Made by a program: the position numbers and the translations under genes
The notes under the pieces: model-generated
The model's input: the letters and a program-made list of their open reading frames with translations, nothing else
Database searches by the model: none
What the model was told of the DNA's origin: nothing
In this document: positions 25,597 through 34,479 of the stretch, piece by piece
Layout: the number at the start of each line of letters is the position of its first letter
Position numbering within the stretch: position 1 is the stretch's first letter
DNA from: Paenibacillus silvae
Lineage (GTDB): Bacteria; Bacillota; Bacilli; Paenibacillales; Paenibacillaceae
Assembly: GCF_014639235.1 (NCBI RefSeq)
Contig: NZ_BMFU01000005.1
Coordinates: 211,189 to 275,188 of the forward strand
Length of the DNA stretch: 64,000 nt
Reading direction: 5' to 3'

Positions 25597-27637
25597 TTCC
25601 CATCGCCTCCGTCTGACTTCTCAGCGGGGGCTTTTCATTTTTTACAAATACATAATTGCCGTTTGGCATAAGCTGTCTTGCCTTCACATTGTCGTTCAGA
25701 GACAGATTCAGTATATCCACCAGCATCTTCTTCAATGTCGGATCAAATACAGGACACATCAGTTCAATGCGCCGGTTCAAGTTCCGGGACATCCAGTCTG
25801 CACTTGAGATGAAAACATCTGGATTGCCATCATTTTCAAAATAAAACAAACGTGAATGCTCAAGGAAACGATCCACGATGCTGATGACACGAATGTTCTC
25901 GCTCAGTCCTTCTACGCCTGGACGCAGGCAGCACACTCCGCGCACAATCAGATCAATCTGCACTCCAGCCTGGGAGGCAGCATATAGCTGATCGATGATA
26001 TCCTGATGGGATAAGGAGTTGATCTTCGCAATAATTCTTGAACGCTTGCCTTTCAAGGCATGCTCGGTCTCACGCTGGATCAGAGCAAACAACTCGTCCT
26101 TCATCCCGTCCGGTGCAACACGGAAGGCCTGCAGCGCCTTGGGTCCGGAGTATCCGGTAATCTCGTTAAATAGCTCGGATGCATCTTCCCCGATTACAGG
26201 GTTAGAAGTGAACAGCCCAACGTCCGTATACACTTTGGCCGTGCTCTCGTTATAATTCCCTGTGCCAACGTGAACATAACGACGCAGCCCCTGCTGCTCC
26301 CGGCGTACAACGAGAATGATTTTGGCATGTGTTTTCAGGCCCACCAAGCCGTAAACGACATGACAACCGGCCTTCTCCAGCTTGCGTGCCCAAGCGATGT
26401 TGCGCTCTTCATCAAACCGGGCTTTCAGCTCCACCACCACCGTGACCTGCTTGCCGCTCTCAGCTGCAAGAGCTAGTGCGGGAATAAGTCTCGAATCGCC
26501 ATTTACCCGATACAGCGTCATTTTTATCGCCAGAACCTGAGGGTCCTCCGAAGCCTCCAGAATGAAATCTGTTACCGGCTCGAACGATTCGTAAGGATGA
26601 TGCACCAGCACGTCTCTTCTGCGCAGCAGTTCAAAATGACTCTCTCTTGGCACAAACTCCGGCGGGTAAACGGGCTGCACCGCACTGTACTTGAGATGAG
26701 AGAAGCCGTCTAGACTATCTACAAATCCAGCGAGGAAGCTGAGATCCAGTGGTCCGTCAATTTCAAAAATCGGGTCCTGAATCTCAAATTCATCCTGCAG
26801 CTCCTGCAGTGCGTCACTGCGGAAGTCTTTGCATACTTCCAGCCTGACAGGCGCTCCGCGACGTCTTCGCCGCAGCTCTTTTTCAATCGCCTCAAGCAGA
26901 TCTTCAGCTTCCTCCTCGTTAATCGAAAGGTCAGCGTTACGCGTCACTCTGAATTCCTGCACAGCCAGCGACACATATCCGCTAAAAAGCGTATGAACAT
27001 GCTGTTTGATCAGATCCTCGATCAGAATGAATGTTTTCTTCTTGCTGTTCGCCCGCAGGGGAACCGTCACAATACGAGGAAGATTGGAAGGCACCTGCAC
27101 AATTGCCATAAAGGGCTCGCCATCCTGCTCTTCTTCCTTTTGCAGCATAACGGATAGATAAACAGACTTATTGTGTACCAGCGGGAACGGACGGCTCTGG
27201 TCTATCGCCATCGGGGTCAGCACCGGAAAAATAATATCATGATAATATTGATCCATCGCTCGCTGCTGTGTCACGTTAAGATCGACATACTCCTGAATAA
27301 GCACGCCCTTCTTGGCGAGAAGGCGAACGAGTTCACGATATGTTTTATATTGCTCCGCGACCATGGCCCCGGTTCGTTTAATCAATCTGCGGTATAAGCC
27401 CGAAGGGGTGTAGCCTGTGAAGTCTTTTTGCGTAAATCCAGCCTTGATCTTCTCTTTGGTCTCCGCCAATCTGACACTGACAAACTCATCCAGATTGCTG
27501 GCTACGATGCCAAGAAACCTCATGCGCTCCAGCATCGGCGTTGTAGAGTCCTGAGCCTCCTGAAGTACACGTCTGTTAAATTCAACCCAGCTCAAATCAC
27601 GGTTAACATAATTGCCTGTTTTAATGTCCTTATGCAT
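25556..27637 (-). CDS. ppk: Polyphosphate kinase 1
   Basis: 693 residues, the usual Ppk1 length. It polymerises the ATP gamma-phosphate into polyphosphate. Seen are the N domain (NRDLSWVEFNRRVLQEA), the middle domain, and two phospholipase-D-like halves with KTHAKI (the phosphorylated histidine of the family), VGTGNYNESTAK, and EHSRLFYF with the second catalytic histidine. I chose the ATG at 27637 because CGGAGG lies six bases upstream; earlier in-frame codons lack a site. Upstream are three PhoP-box-like repeats. Confidence 0.95.
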   Translation of the reverse strand: MHKDIKTGNYVNRDLSWVEFNRRVLQEAQDSTTPMLERMRFLGIVASNLDEFVSVRLAETKEKIKAGFTQKDFTGYTPSGLYRRLIKRTGAMVAEQYKTYRELVRLLAKKGVLIQEYVDLNVTQQRAMDQYYHDIIFPVLTPMAIDQSRPFPLVHNKSVYLSVMLQKEEEQDGEPFMAIVQVPSNLPRIVTVPLRANSKKKTFILIEDLIKQHVHTLFSGYVSLAVQEFRVTRNADLSINEEEAEDLLEAIEKELRRRRRGAPVRLEVCKDFRSDALQELQDEFEIQDPIFEIDGPLDLSFLAGFVDSLDGFSHLKYSAVQPVYPPEFVPRESHFELLRRRDVLVHHPYESFEPVTDFILEASEDPQVLAIKMTLYRVNGDSRLIPALALAAESGKQVTVVVELKARFDEERNIAWARKLEKAGCHVVYGLVGLKTHAKIILVVRREQQGLRRYVHVGTGNYNESTAKVYTDVGLFTSNPVIGEDASELFNEITGYSGPKALQAFRVAPDGMKDELFALIQRETEHALKGKRSRIIAKINSLSHQDIIDQLYAASQAGVQIDLIVRGVCCLRPGVEGLSENIRVISIVDRFLEHSRLFYFENDGNPDVFISSADWMSRNLNRRIELMCPVFDPTLKKMLVDILNLSLNDNVKARQLMPNGNYVFVKNEKPPLRSQTEAMGIIPWKPAEWSVLT

Positions 27638-27727
27638 GTCTGGCCTCCGAATGTGATGCATGTCAATTCTTATTCGAACTTCTTTTATAATTGTACTATT
27701 CGTAATCGACTCCAAGCGTCATCGGAA

Positions 27728-27755
27728 TGTTAACGGGGTGTTAAATTTATGTAAA
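27728..27755 (-). promoter_or_regulatory. PhoP-box-like triple repeat upstream of ppk
   Basis: Minus strand: TTTACA, TTAACA, TTAACA with starts exactly 11 bp apart. This equals the TT(A/T/C)ACA direct repeats bound by PhoP in Bacillus. A candidate -10, TACAAT, lies at 27690-27695, about 32 bases downstream of the last repeat. Confidence 0.75.
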
Positions 27756-27884
27756 TGATAACTCATGACCGCAACTTTTTCCATCCCTTTACAAAGGGCA
27801 GTAGACAAGGTAAAGTGAACTACAGTGTGATTTGATCGGCTGTTGTTATTATTCCATATTAAAGTCATTTTAAAGGAGTCTCCC

Positions 27885-28112
27885 ATGAAATCGAACAAAC
27901 CTAGAACGCTACAAAAAAATATTGAGTTTTTCACCGCCGCCCTGTCTCAATGTGTAGTTACCGCATGGCAGGAAGATCCGGCAGGTGTATATTGTGAAGT
28001 GGGCCGAGGCATCGTGGAGCGCATCAGTGATGAAAGTGTGCGAATCCGCAATGAGAATGGTACGAAGAGCCATTACGCACGCGAAACAACGATGTTTCAA
28101 ACCGAGAAATAA
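27885..28112 (+). CDS. Small hypothetical protein divergent from ppk
   Basis: 75 residues, soluble, mixed charge (KNIEFFTAALSQCVVTAWQE, then VGRGIVERISDESVRIRNEN). The second half looks like a small beta-barrel with alternating hydrophobic residues, but no family is recognised. AAGGAGTC lies ten bases before the ATG at 27885. It shares the intergenic region with ppk, so it could also respond to phosphate (inference). Confidence 0.75.
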   Translation: MKSNKPRTLQKNIEFFTAALSQCVVTAWQEDPAGVYCEVGRGIVERISDESVRIRNENGTKSHYARETTMFQTEK

Positions 28113-28160
28113 TTTTTGCGTAATAATGAAAAAAGACTAGCTTTCCGAAACAGAGTGTTG

Positions 28161-28337
28161 TATACTCTTGCCACAAGGAAAGGAGGTGCGTCAACATTTC
28201 TAATCACATGTTGAACGTGTCCCTTACCCGATCCACTAGCTCCAATTAACAGGAGACTGATGGAGGCGCGGGATACGGATCAATGTTTCAAAAAGCGCCA
28301 CGGGTAGAAAAGCCGTCTTCGGACGGCTTTTTGTTTT
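28161..28337 (+). ncRNA. Candidate structured small RNA or leader with own terminator
   Basis: TATACT at 28161-28166 could be a -10; the matching -35 is weak. It is followed by GGAAAGGAGGTGCG, the hairpin CAACAT/ATGTTG (28192-28217), a CTCC/GGAG stem, a GGCGC/GCGCC stem (about 28265-28299), and a perfect terminator at 28309-28337 (GCCGTC-TTCG-GACGGC, then TTTTTGTTTT). A 13-codon frame begins at about 28209 but has no clear ribosome site at the right distance. It could be a riboswitch or attenuator for the galactanase gene 170 bases on, or a free small RNA. No Rfam class is recognised. Confidence 0.5.
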
Positions 28338-28506
28338 GCCCTTTTTGAACTCTTTTCAAATGTTATGCAGGAAGTGAGCCGAGCAGAATTTGGGCATAGA
28401 GGTTAAGAAAACAACCAAAATATTGCAAACCGACCCTTTAGCACCTTGAATGCAGGCGGCTATAATGAGGATGCAGTCCATCATATAACCGAGGAGGCAT
28501 GTTGTA

Positions 28507-29562
28507 ATGTTCAAAAATGTAAGGGGTTTCAAGATCAAAACAAGTATTTTGCTGGCTTTTGTTTTGTTATTTACTGCTGTTCTGCTGCCTGCAGGCCAGC
28601 ATGCTAGCGCCGCGCCAAGTTTTGCCAAGGGAGCTGACATCAGCTGGGTTCCCGGTATGGAAGCTCAGGGGTACAAATGGAAGGATAAAAACGGGGTACA
28701 ACGTGATATTATTGATATTTTGAAAAATGATTACCAGATCAACTCCGTTCGGATCCGGGTATTCGTTAATCCATCGAATGATTATGGTAACGGTTACATG
28801 AATAAGGATCGTGCAGCCGCTCTTGCACAGCGTGCCAAAAATGCAGGCATGAGTGTTATGCTCACGCTTCACTACAGCGATTCCTGGGCAGATCCAGGTC
28901 AACAAACCAAACCGGCTGCATGGAAAAACTACACTTTCCAACAGCTGATGGACGCTGTATGGAACTATACGCGTGAAGTAATGACAGCGATGCAAAGCAA
29001 AGGCGTTACACCGGATTGGGTACAGATCGGTAACGAAACGAGCAACGGCATGTTATGGGATGACGGAAAAGCCTCTGTTAACATGAAAAACTATGCATGG
29101 CTCGTGAACACAGGACATAATGCTGTAAAATCCATCAGCAGCGGCACCAAAACGATCGTACATCTGGCAGGTGGCGACGACAATGCGCTGTATGTCTGGA
29201 ATATTGGGGGCCTTATCAACAACGGTGCTAACTTCGACATGATTGCCATGTCTCTCTACCCTTCCGCTTCCGGCTGGAATACAGCTGTGACCAACACGGT
29301 TAACAATGCGAAGGATATGATCAATCGTTATGGTAAAGAAATTATGATCTCCGAAATTGGCATGGACAACAATCAGGCGGCAGCAGGCAAAAGCTTCGTA
29401 GCTGCGATGAAAAATCAAATTCGCAATCTGCCAAATGGCAAAGGAAAAGGCGTATTCTACTGGGAGCCGCAGGCTACACCTGGCTATAACGGTGGATACG
29501 GCAAAGGCGCTTGGCAGTCCAATATGATGCCAACGGCTGTCATGGAAGGGTTTATTGACTAA
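28507..29562 (+). CDS. Arabinogalactan endo-beta-1,4-galactanase (GH53)
   Basis: 351 residues, secreted. The signal peptide is about residues 1-35 (basic start, hydrophobic core, cleavage after HASA). The mature enzyme is one GH53 barrel: WVQIGNETSNG holds the acid/base Glu177, and IMISEIGMD the nucleophile Glu283; KGADISWVPGMEAQG is the family start. It cuts beta-1,4-galactan side chains of pectin into short galacto-oligosaccharides. The ATG at 28507 follows GAGGAGGC. The usual ganSPQA transport genes are not next to it; the sugar importer at 7-10.6 kb is a possible but unproven partner. Confidence 0.95.
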   Translation: MFKNVRGFKIKTSILLAFVLLFTAVLLPAGQHASAAPSFAKGADISWVPGMEAQGYKWKDKNGVQRDIIDILKNDYQINSVRIRVFVNPSNDYGNGYMNKDRAAALAQRAKNAGMSVMLTLHYSDSWADPGQQTKPAAWKNYTFQQLMDAVWNYTREVMTAMQSKGVTPDWVQIGNETSNGMLWDDGKASVNMKNYAWLVNTGHNAVKSISSGTKTIVHLAGGDDNALYVWNIGGLINNGANFDMIAMSLYPSASGWNTAVTNTVNNAKDMINRYGKEIMISEIGMDNNQAAAGKSFVAAMKNQIRNLPNGKGKGVFYWEPQATPGYNGGYGKGAWQSNMMPTAVMEGFID

Positions 29563-29586
29563 GGCACGGGGTTAGAAGCCTTTACA

Positions 29587-29726
29587 GGAGGGATGGAGCT
29601 GCGGGTAGACGTTCCGGGGGCGGGGCGTTCCTCCGATCGCTGGTTGTCCTCGGATTTCTTATATTCCCCTTGTGTGGGGAAAATCCGATGACAAACGCGC
29701 ACGCTTCGCTTCTACAGAATCCCTCC
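29587..29726 (+). repeat. Dispersed hairpin repeat, copy B
   Basis: Core hairpin 29644-29694: TTGTCCTCGGATTT pairs with AAATCCGATGACAA, with inner stem TCCCC/GGGGA. Compared with copies A and C, TTATC/GATAA has become TTGTC/GACAA and CC/GG has become TC/GA, so pairing is kept. The lead-in CGATCGCTG is shared. An outer inverted repeat (GGAGGGAT at 29587, ATCCCTCC at 29719) encloses the copy and is not obvious in A and C. It sits between the galactanase gene and the next small gene. Confidence 0.8.
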
Positions 29727-29951
29727 CGCCCCCTCTACTACGCGCTGCTCCTTGGAGTAAAGCTTCAAAAACGTGCTTTGGCTTGGCACGGGAACAGGGT
29801 AAAGCGCGACGAAAAGCTCTGGCCCTTTGAGGATAGTGCTTTTTTGCGTTGAAAAGCGTGGTTGGACATAATAGCCGTTTGCATCACAGAAGAATATAAT
29901 AGTTTTATTATTACATAGCGTTATCCAAGTTGCATTAAGGAGGAAACAGGA

Positions 29952-30446
29952 ATGAGCTTTCTAAAAGGATTAGGGCAGTTTGCTGGAGAGGTAAGTGGGA
30001 GAGTGCTTGGCGGAGGAGTCAGGGTTGTTGGTGAAGTTACGGGCAGTTCCTTTATTAAAGATATCGGGAACGGTGTAGAGAGAGCTACGATTAATACGGG
30101 TAAAACGGTAGGACAATTGGCCAGCGGCACATATGATTTGGCCAGTGGAGTCATTCGAAAGGATGACGGGGCGATCCAGGCAGGCTTTGCCGATCTGGGA
30201 AATGCCGTTAATGATACTGCCAAAGGTGTTGCTGTCTCTGCAATATATGTATATAACGGCGGAAAGGATGTTGTCATGGGCATTAAAGAAGATGACGTAA
30301 ATCGAGCCAAGCTTGGCGCCAAACATCTCATTGCTGCTGCTGCCGTGACAACGCTCGCTGTCGGGGTACTGGATGCTGTAGACGGTGCAGATGCTGCTGA
30401 TGCTGTAGATGGTGCAGATATCGATCCGGATGAAGGCACTCATTAA
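29952..30446 (+). CDS. Gly/Ala/Val-rich hypothetical protein with acidic tail
   Basis: 164 residues. The N-terminal part is an alternating Gly/Val-rich amphipathic pattern (LGGGVRVVGEVTGSSF), there is a hydrophobic segment near 126-140 (HLIAAAAVTTLAVGVL), and the C-terminus is a repetitive acidic stretch (VDGADAADAVDGADIDPDEG). No signal peptide. AAGGAGGAAACAGG precedes the ATG. I recall similar unnamed proteins in Bacillus, but no function. It could be membrane-associated. Confidence 0.75.
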   Translation: MSFLKGLGQFAGEVSGRVLGGGVRVVGEVTGSSFIKDIGNGVERATINTGKTVGQLASGTYDLASGVIRKDDGAIQAGFADLGNAVNDTAKGVAVSAIYVYNGGKDVVMGIKEDDVNRAKLGAKHLIAAAAVTTLAVGVLDAVDGADAADAVDGADIDPDEGTH

Positions 30447-30488
30447 GACTCCTTCCATTTCAATAAACGAACTTAATTAGATTAACAT

Positions 30489-30830
30489 TCACATCATCAC
30501 CATAACAACCAAAAGACATGCAGCAAAGCTCAGGACAGCAATTACTGCCTGAATGCAGCTGAAGGACAGGTTTTCAATCCAGATCATGTGTTTCCTCTGC
30601 ACAGCATATGAATAGACAAAAGCGGGGAGCACAACCGGAAGATACTGATAAAGATCCGGGCCATCCGTGCTCGGGAGTATTTTGTTGATATAAATAAGTG
30701 CTTTTTCATTAAAGATCAGCGCAGCATAAAGAGCACCAATGATCATTGAAAATATGAAGGGAGATAAGAGACGCACTGCTTTTCTCTGTTGCATGAAAGG
30801 ACCATTCTTTTGGCTCGAATTATCGCGCAT
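30489..30830 (-). CDS. Small hypothetical membrane protein
   Basis: 113 residues with about three helices (20-40, 62-78, 92-112) and a very hydrophobic end (AACLLVVMVMM). The ribosome site of the first ATG is weak; an ATG at 30794 is possible. It follows the MFS gene on the same strand by 20 bases and may be the third gene of the nudix-MFS unit. No family is recognised. Confidence 0.6.
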   Translation of the reverse strand: MRDNSSQKNGPFMQQRKAVRLLSPFIFSMIIGALYAALIFNEKALIYINKILPSTDGPDLYQYLPVVLPAFVYSYAVQRKHMIWIENLSFSCIQAVIAVLSFAACLLVVMVMM

Positions 30831-30850
30831 TATACAATCACCGCCCCTTC

Positions 30851-32137
30851 TTACTTCACCGTTTGACGAAGAAACGTTTTCTCCTGAAAAGCCCTGTAGT
30901 TTAGCACCCCCGCAACGATTGCAAGAATCGTCAAAGCAGCTGCAAACAAATAGAGATTCACAATTCCAATGTATTCGGCAAGCCAGGCCATACCCAGTAA
31001 AGAAATGCAGAATACGAGATGCATCATCGAGGCTTGAGCAGATAACACTTTGGGCAGCATTGGAGCTGCCACACTGCTTTGAATCAAAGTACGGCGATTA
31101 ATCATGGCAAGCTCGGCAAATGGGCCCATAAGCATGACCAGAATCAATGCAGCGAGCGGTTGTGAATTTATTGCATAAATTGCGGTCAGCACTCCATACC
31201 CTGCCATGCCAAGCATCATCACTCCGAAATATCGGCGTCCAATAACTTTGGCCAGAGCAAGCACCAGCAATCCACCGCCAATGGTGCCGGCAAAATAAGC
31301 CGCATTAATGAAGCCCCACCATTCTTCTCCTTGACCAAGTGCCACCTGGACAAAAGCTAGGGTAAAAGCACCAACCCATATGGAACCCCCCAGCATGTCG
31401 ATCATATCCATGAACGTAAGCACACGCAAACGTGGTGTTTGCCAGATCATTTTCCAGCCTTCCGTTAATGTCTGCCACCTGTTTGTGCCCGTTTCCGCAG
31501 TAATCCCAGCTGACTTTTGCAATTTACTTTTCGCCACCGTGTCTGCATGGTTTGGCTCCTGGACTCCAATGGTAAAAGCTGCAGCCAAGCCATAAATTAT
31601 AGCAGTAACCATCAGCGTTGGGCTGGACCCGATCCACGCAACAATTACACCGCTCAGTCCCCAGCCGGCGAACTGCACAACTTGGTCGCTGACACTCATA
31701 AGTCCATTTGCTTTGAGTAATCCTTGCTCATGTGTCACCAACCGCGGTATCAACGCATTACGAGCCGGAGTTGTCCATCCATCGAGAAAAGACATCACAA
31801 ATATAAGCGAGAATACCAGCATCAATGAGGAGGAATCCCCATTAAGTTGTAGATACAAGGCGAGACAAATAAACAGCAGAAACTGCCCTGTTTGTGACAA
31901 TAAAAGCAGTCTGGACAATTGAAAGCGTTGAATGAGCAGCGGTGCAACAAGGCTGCTTAACATCTGGGCTCCACTGCGCATCAAGGGTAAAAGGGCTGCA
32001 GACACAAGTGAATTGGTGCGGTCCAGCACCATCACCGTAAGGGCCATAATATATAACACATCAGCAGCATTTGCTGCCGTCTGGGTTGTCCATAGATAAT
32101 AAAAGGGACGTGTTAAATAAGAAGACTTCATGGACAT
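30851..32137 (-). CDS. Major facilitator superfamily transporter
   Basis: 428 residues, about 11-12 hydrophobic helices, with typical MFS features such as LDRTNSLVSAALLPLMRSGA near the first loops and SFLDGWTTPARNALIPRLV in the middle of the N-half. It resembles the group of multidrug or enterobactin-exporter-like MFS proteins. The substrate is unknown. The ATG at 32137 follows ACGGAGAAAC, and it lies 12 bases downstream of the nudix gene, so the two are one operon. Confidence 0.88.
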   Translation of the reverse strand: MSMKSSYLTRPFYYLWTTQTAANAADVLYIMALTVMVLDRTNSLVSAALLPLMRSGAQMLSSLVAPLLIQRFQLSRLLLLSQTGQFLLFICLALYLQLNGDSSSLMLVFSLIFVMSFLDGWTTPARNALIPRLVTHEQGLLKANGLMSVSDQVVQFAGWGLSGVIVAWIGSSPTLMVTAIIYGLAAAFTIGVQEPNHADTVAKSKLQKSAGITAETGTNRWQTLTEGWKMIWQTPRLRVLTFMDMIDMLGGSIWVGAFTLAFVQVALGQGEEWWGFINAAYFAGTIGGGLLVLALAKVIGRRYFGVMMLGMAGYGVLTAIYAINSQPLAALILVMLMGPFAELAMINRRTLIQSSVAAPMLPKVLSAQASMMHLVFCISLLGMAWLAEYIGIVNLYLFAAALTILAIVAGVLNYRAFQEKTFLRQTVK

Positions 32138-32149
32138 GTTTCTCCGTTT

Positions 32150-32605
32150 CTATACCTGGTTATGAAAAAGCGTTAATGGATGCTCTTTATTAGATATCAT
32201 ATTGCCTGTAATCTGCTTCATCACATCCCGATCACGCAGCTCCAGTGATTCCGAATTGAATAGTTCCACAGATGTGATCCACTTCGCATCTGCAATTTCC
32301 GCTGCATTCAGCTTCAGTGAACCACCGATAATTTCACCGAGAAAATGAAATAAAACCACTTGCTGCTGCAAGCTGCTTATAAAATTGTATACTCCTGTCG
32401 ACGCTGTCAGTCTAACATCATATCCCGTCTCTTCTCTCGCTTCCCGGTGCGCCGCATCCATTATTGTTTCCCCATACTCCACTCTGCCTGAGGGAAAATT
32501 CCATGTATTCTGGACAGATGGCTTATTTTCTTTAATAATAAGCACCTTGCCTTTATGTAGAATGGAAACACTTGCAACGAGTACTATCCCTTGCTGATTT
32601 TTCAT
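32150..32605 (-). CDS. NUDIX hydrolase
   Basis: 151 residues. The Nudix box runs from Gly40 to Gly61 (GRVEYGE, then REAREETGY), fitting Gx5Ex7REUxEExGU. The family hydrolyses nucleoside diphosphates linked to another group; the substrate cannot be told. I chose the ATG at 32605 (MKNQQGIVLVASV) because the fold begins there and GGAGG lies about 11 bases upstream; the 53 further in-frame residues are unlike the family. Confidence 0.88.
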   Translation of the reverse strand: MKNQQGIVLVASVSILHKGKVLIIKENKPSVQNTWNFPSGRVEYGETIMDAAHREAREETGYDVRLTASTGVYNFISSLQQQVVLFHFLGEIIGGSLKLNAAEIADAKWITSVELFNSESLELRDRDVMKQITGNMISNKEHPLTLFHNQV

Positions 32606-32826
32606 TCCAAAAACATCCTCCAAATTCCTATAATTTCCACTTTCATAATTAGAACATACGTTCCTCAAATTGTAAATACAAGAATTATCCAAGCTCCCTT
32701 TCATCTGTACCAAAGGTAAAAAAAAAGTCCTCCCCATCCTCAAATGTCCTTTGCAAAAAGGCACACTTTAAAAGTTGGGAAAGGACTAATGAAATAACAT
32801 GTCGTTACCTCTGTGAGCATTGCATC

Positions 32827-32867
32827 TTCATTTACATTTACATTTACATCTACACCTGCATTTACAA
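32827..32867. repeat. Hexamer tandem repeat at the rarD 3' end
   Basis: Several units of CATTTA in a row with a few substitutions (TTCATTTACATTTACATTTA then ACATCTACACCTGCATTTAC). It reaches into the last codons of rarD. Confidence 0.8.
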
Positions 32868-33740
32868 TGCCTTCGCCAATTTGGCCGCACGCATTGATGC
32901 AGCAGCATAAACAATAAGTGCTGTCCAGATCAGAGCAAAACCACCGAGCAATACGGGCGATACAGATTCCTTAAACACAAATATGCTTAGAATCAGCATG
33001 ATGGTTGGACCGATATACTGAACAAACCCGAGCGTAGACAGCGACATACGCGCAGCTGCCCGTGCGAAGAATAGCAGCGGCAGCGCCGTCACAACACCGG
33101 AGAGCAGCAATTCAAAAAACATCGTCGGAGGTAGCGTCCAGGCTGTGGTTTGACCAGCAATACCTAGATAAATCCAGTATCCTAACGCAAGGGGCAGGAC
33201 AATTGCGGTCTCTGACAACAAACCGACCGATGCATCCTGTTTAATTTTTTTCTTCGCCAGGCCGTATAAACCAAAGGAGGCCGCCAGAGATATGGCAATC
33301 CACGGGAAACGCCCATAATCGATGGCAATAATCAGCACCGCAACTGCTGCAATGGCGATGGCGAGCCATTGTCCCCGGTTTGGTTTTTCATGAAGAAACA
33401 CTACGGCGAGCAGCACGTTCAGCAGTGGGTTCAAGTAGTAACCGAGGCTGGTCTCTACCACATGACCGTTGTTAACGGCCCAGATAAAGATCAGCCAGTT
33501 GATCGCAATCAAAAGCCCGCTGGCCGTAAGCGGAAGCAAAAGCGAGCGGCTGGTCCAGATTCGTTTGACATCACTCCAGCGGCGCTGAATCGCAACTAAT
33601 ATTCCCATAAATACAAATGACCACACCACACGGTGTGACAAAATTTCACCTGCCGGCACATCATTAAACAGCTTCCAATATAGCGGGAGCACGCCCCACA
33701 TGATATAAGCAATAATCGCATTAATTAATCCGTTGTTCAT
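32862..33740 (-). CDS. rarD: EamA family transporter RarD
   Basis: 292 residues with ten hydrophobic helices (two EamA repeats). NNGLINAIIAYIMWGVLPLY is the RarD start, and LGYYLNPLLNVLLAVVFLHE and FVQYIGPTIMLILSIFVFKE are the repeat ends with the conserved Glu. RarD proteins are inner-membrane drug/metabolite exporters; the substrate is unclear. AGAGAGGTAGG precedes the ATG. It stands alone. Confidence 0.92.
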   Translation of the reverse strand: MNNGLINAIIAYIMWGVLPLYWKLFNDVPAGEILSHRVVWSFVFMGILVAIQRRWSDVKRIWTSRSLLLPLTASGLLIAINWLIFIWAVNNGHVVETSLGYYLNPLLNVLLAVVFLHEKPNRGQWLAIAIAAVAVLIIAIDYGRFPWIAISLAASFGLYGLAKKKIKQDASVGLLSETAIVLPLALGYWIYLGIAGQTTAWTLPPTMFFELLLSGVVTALPLLFFARAAARMSLSTLGFVQYIGPTIMLILSIFVFKESVSPVLLGGFALIWTALIVYAAASMRAAKLAKAL

Positions 33741-33974
33741 GATTCCTACCTCTCTTTTTAATCTCTGTTTTCTTTCTGTTTGTGTCTCAGATGTCTCAAC
33801 GGATTATACGCCCGGCTACTTGCATAAGTAAAGAAATACTTATAAAAAAAAACAAAACAATATGCAGCTGAATGGATGCCAGCCGACATTGTCTTATGAT
33901 TTTTTGTTATATCTCTATTTTGCTGACCAAAATAATGTATAGTATAAAAAAAGCTTTAGGAGGCTGAAATCATC

Positions 33975-34366
33975 ATGTCAAAGGATATCTGGATTAACCT
34001 GCCGGTCAAAGATGTTGAGGAGTCAACATCTTTTTTCAATTCGATTGGCTTGCAAGCCATGAACGTCGGCAATGTGAGAGCCCAAATTTCGATAGGTCAA
34101 ACGAAGATTCTTCTTTTTCCGATTGAAACCTTTGAAAAATTTACAGACTCCAAAGCGACAGAGCTCAGAGTGGAGAAGTAATCTTTTCTATTGGTGCTGA
34201 TAGCAGAGAAGAGGTTGATGCCTTTATTCAAAAGGTAGAGCTTGCCGGAGGACGTGTCTTTGGCAGACCGGGTGAAACCGACGGCTGGATGTATGGTGCA
34301 GGCTTTGCCGATCTGGATGGCCACCGCTGGAATCTGTTGTATATGGATGAGAGCAAACGAAGCTAG
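33975..34366 (+). pseudogene. VOC (glyoxalase/bleomycin resistance-like) protein gene, frameshifted
   Basis: The first frame from ATG 33975 (AGGAGG upstream) gives MSKDIWINLPVKDVEESTSF and stops at 34181. The family continues in another frame from about 34172: GEVIFSIGADSREEVDAF, then GWMYGAGFADLDGHRWNLLY, ending at TAG 34366. Together they make one normal VOC domain of about 130 residues, so one base is missing near 34166-34172 (after the codons for TEL). It is either a true pseudogene or a sequencing error. VOC proteins bind metals or small molecules; no function is assigned. Confidence 0.85.
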
Positions 34367-34457
34367 GGGACGAATTCTCGTCCTGAACCATTTTCGAAAT
34401 TCGGAACTCAGTCTATAGAAAAATAAAAAGACACTCGTCTGAGCGTCCATACGCTGG

Positions 34458-34463
34458 TATAAT
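34458..34463 (+). promoter_or_regulatory. -10 box of the toxin locus
   Basis: Consensus TATAAT, about 60 bases before the toxin start. No good -35 is seen at 17 bases. Confidence 0.6.
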
Positions 34464-34479
34464 TTAATTTGTACAGCCA

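Noticed and set aside
29670..29852. Open frame of 60 codons downstream of the galactanase gene
   Set aside because: Begins inside repeat copy B and has no ribosome site.
32827..32867. Hexamer tandem as a CRISPR-like array
   Set aside because: The units are 6 bases without spacers; it is a simple sequence repeat.
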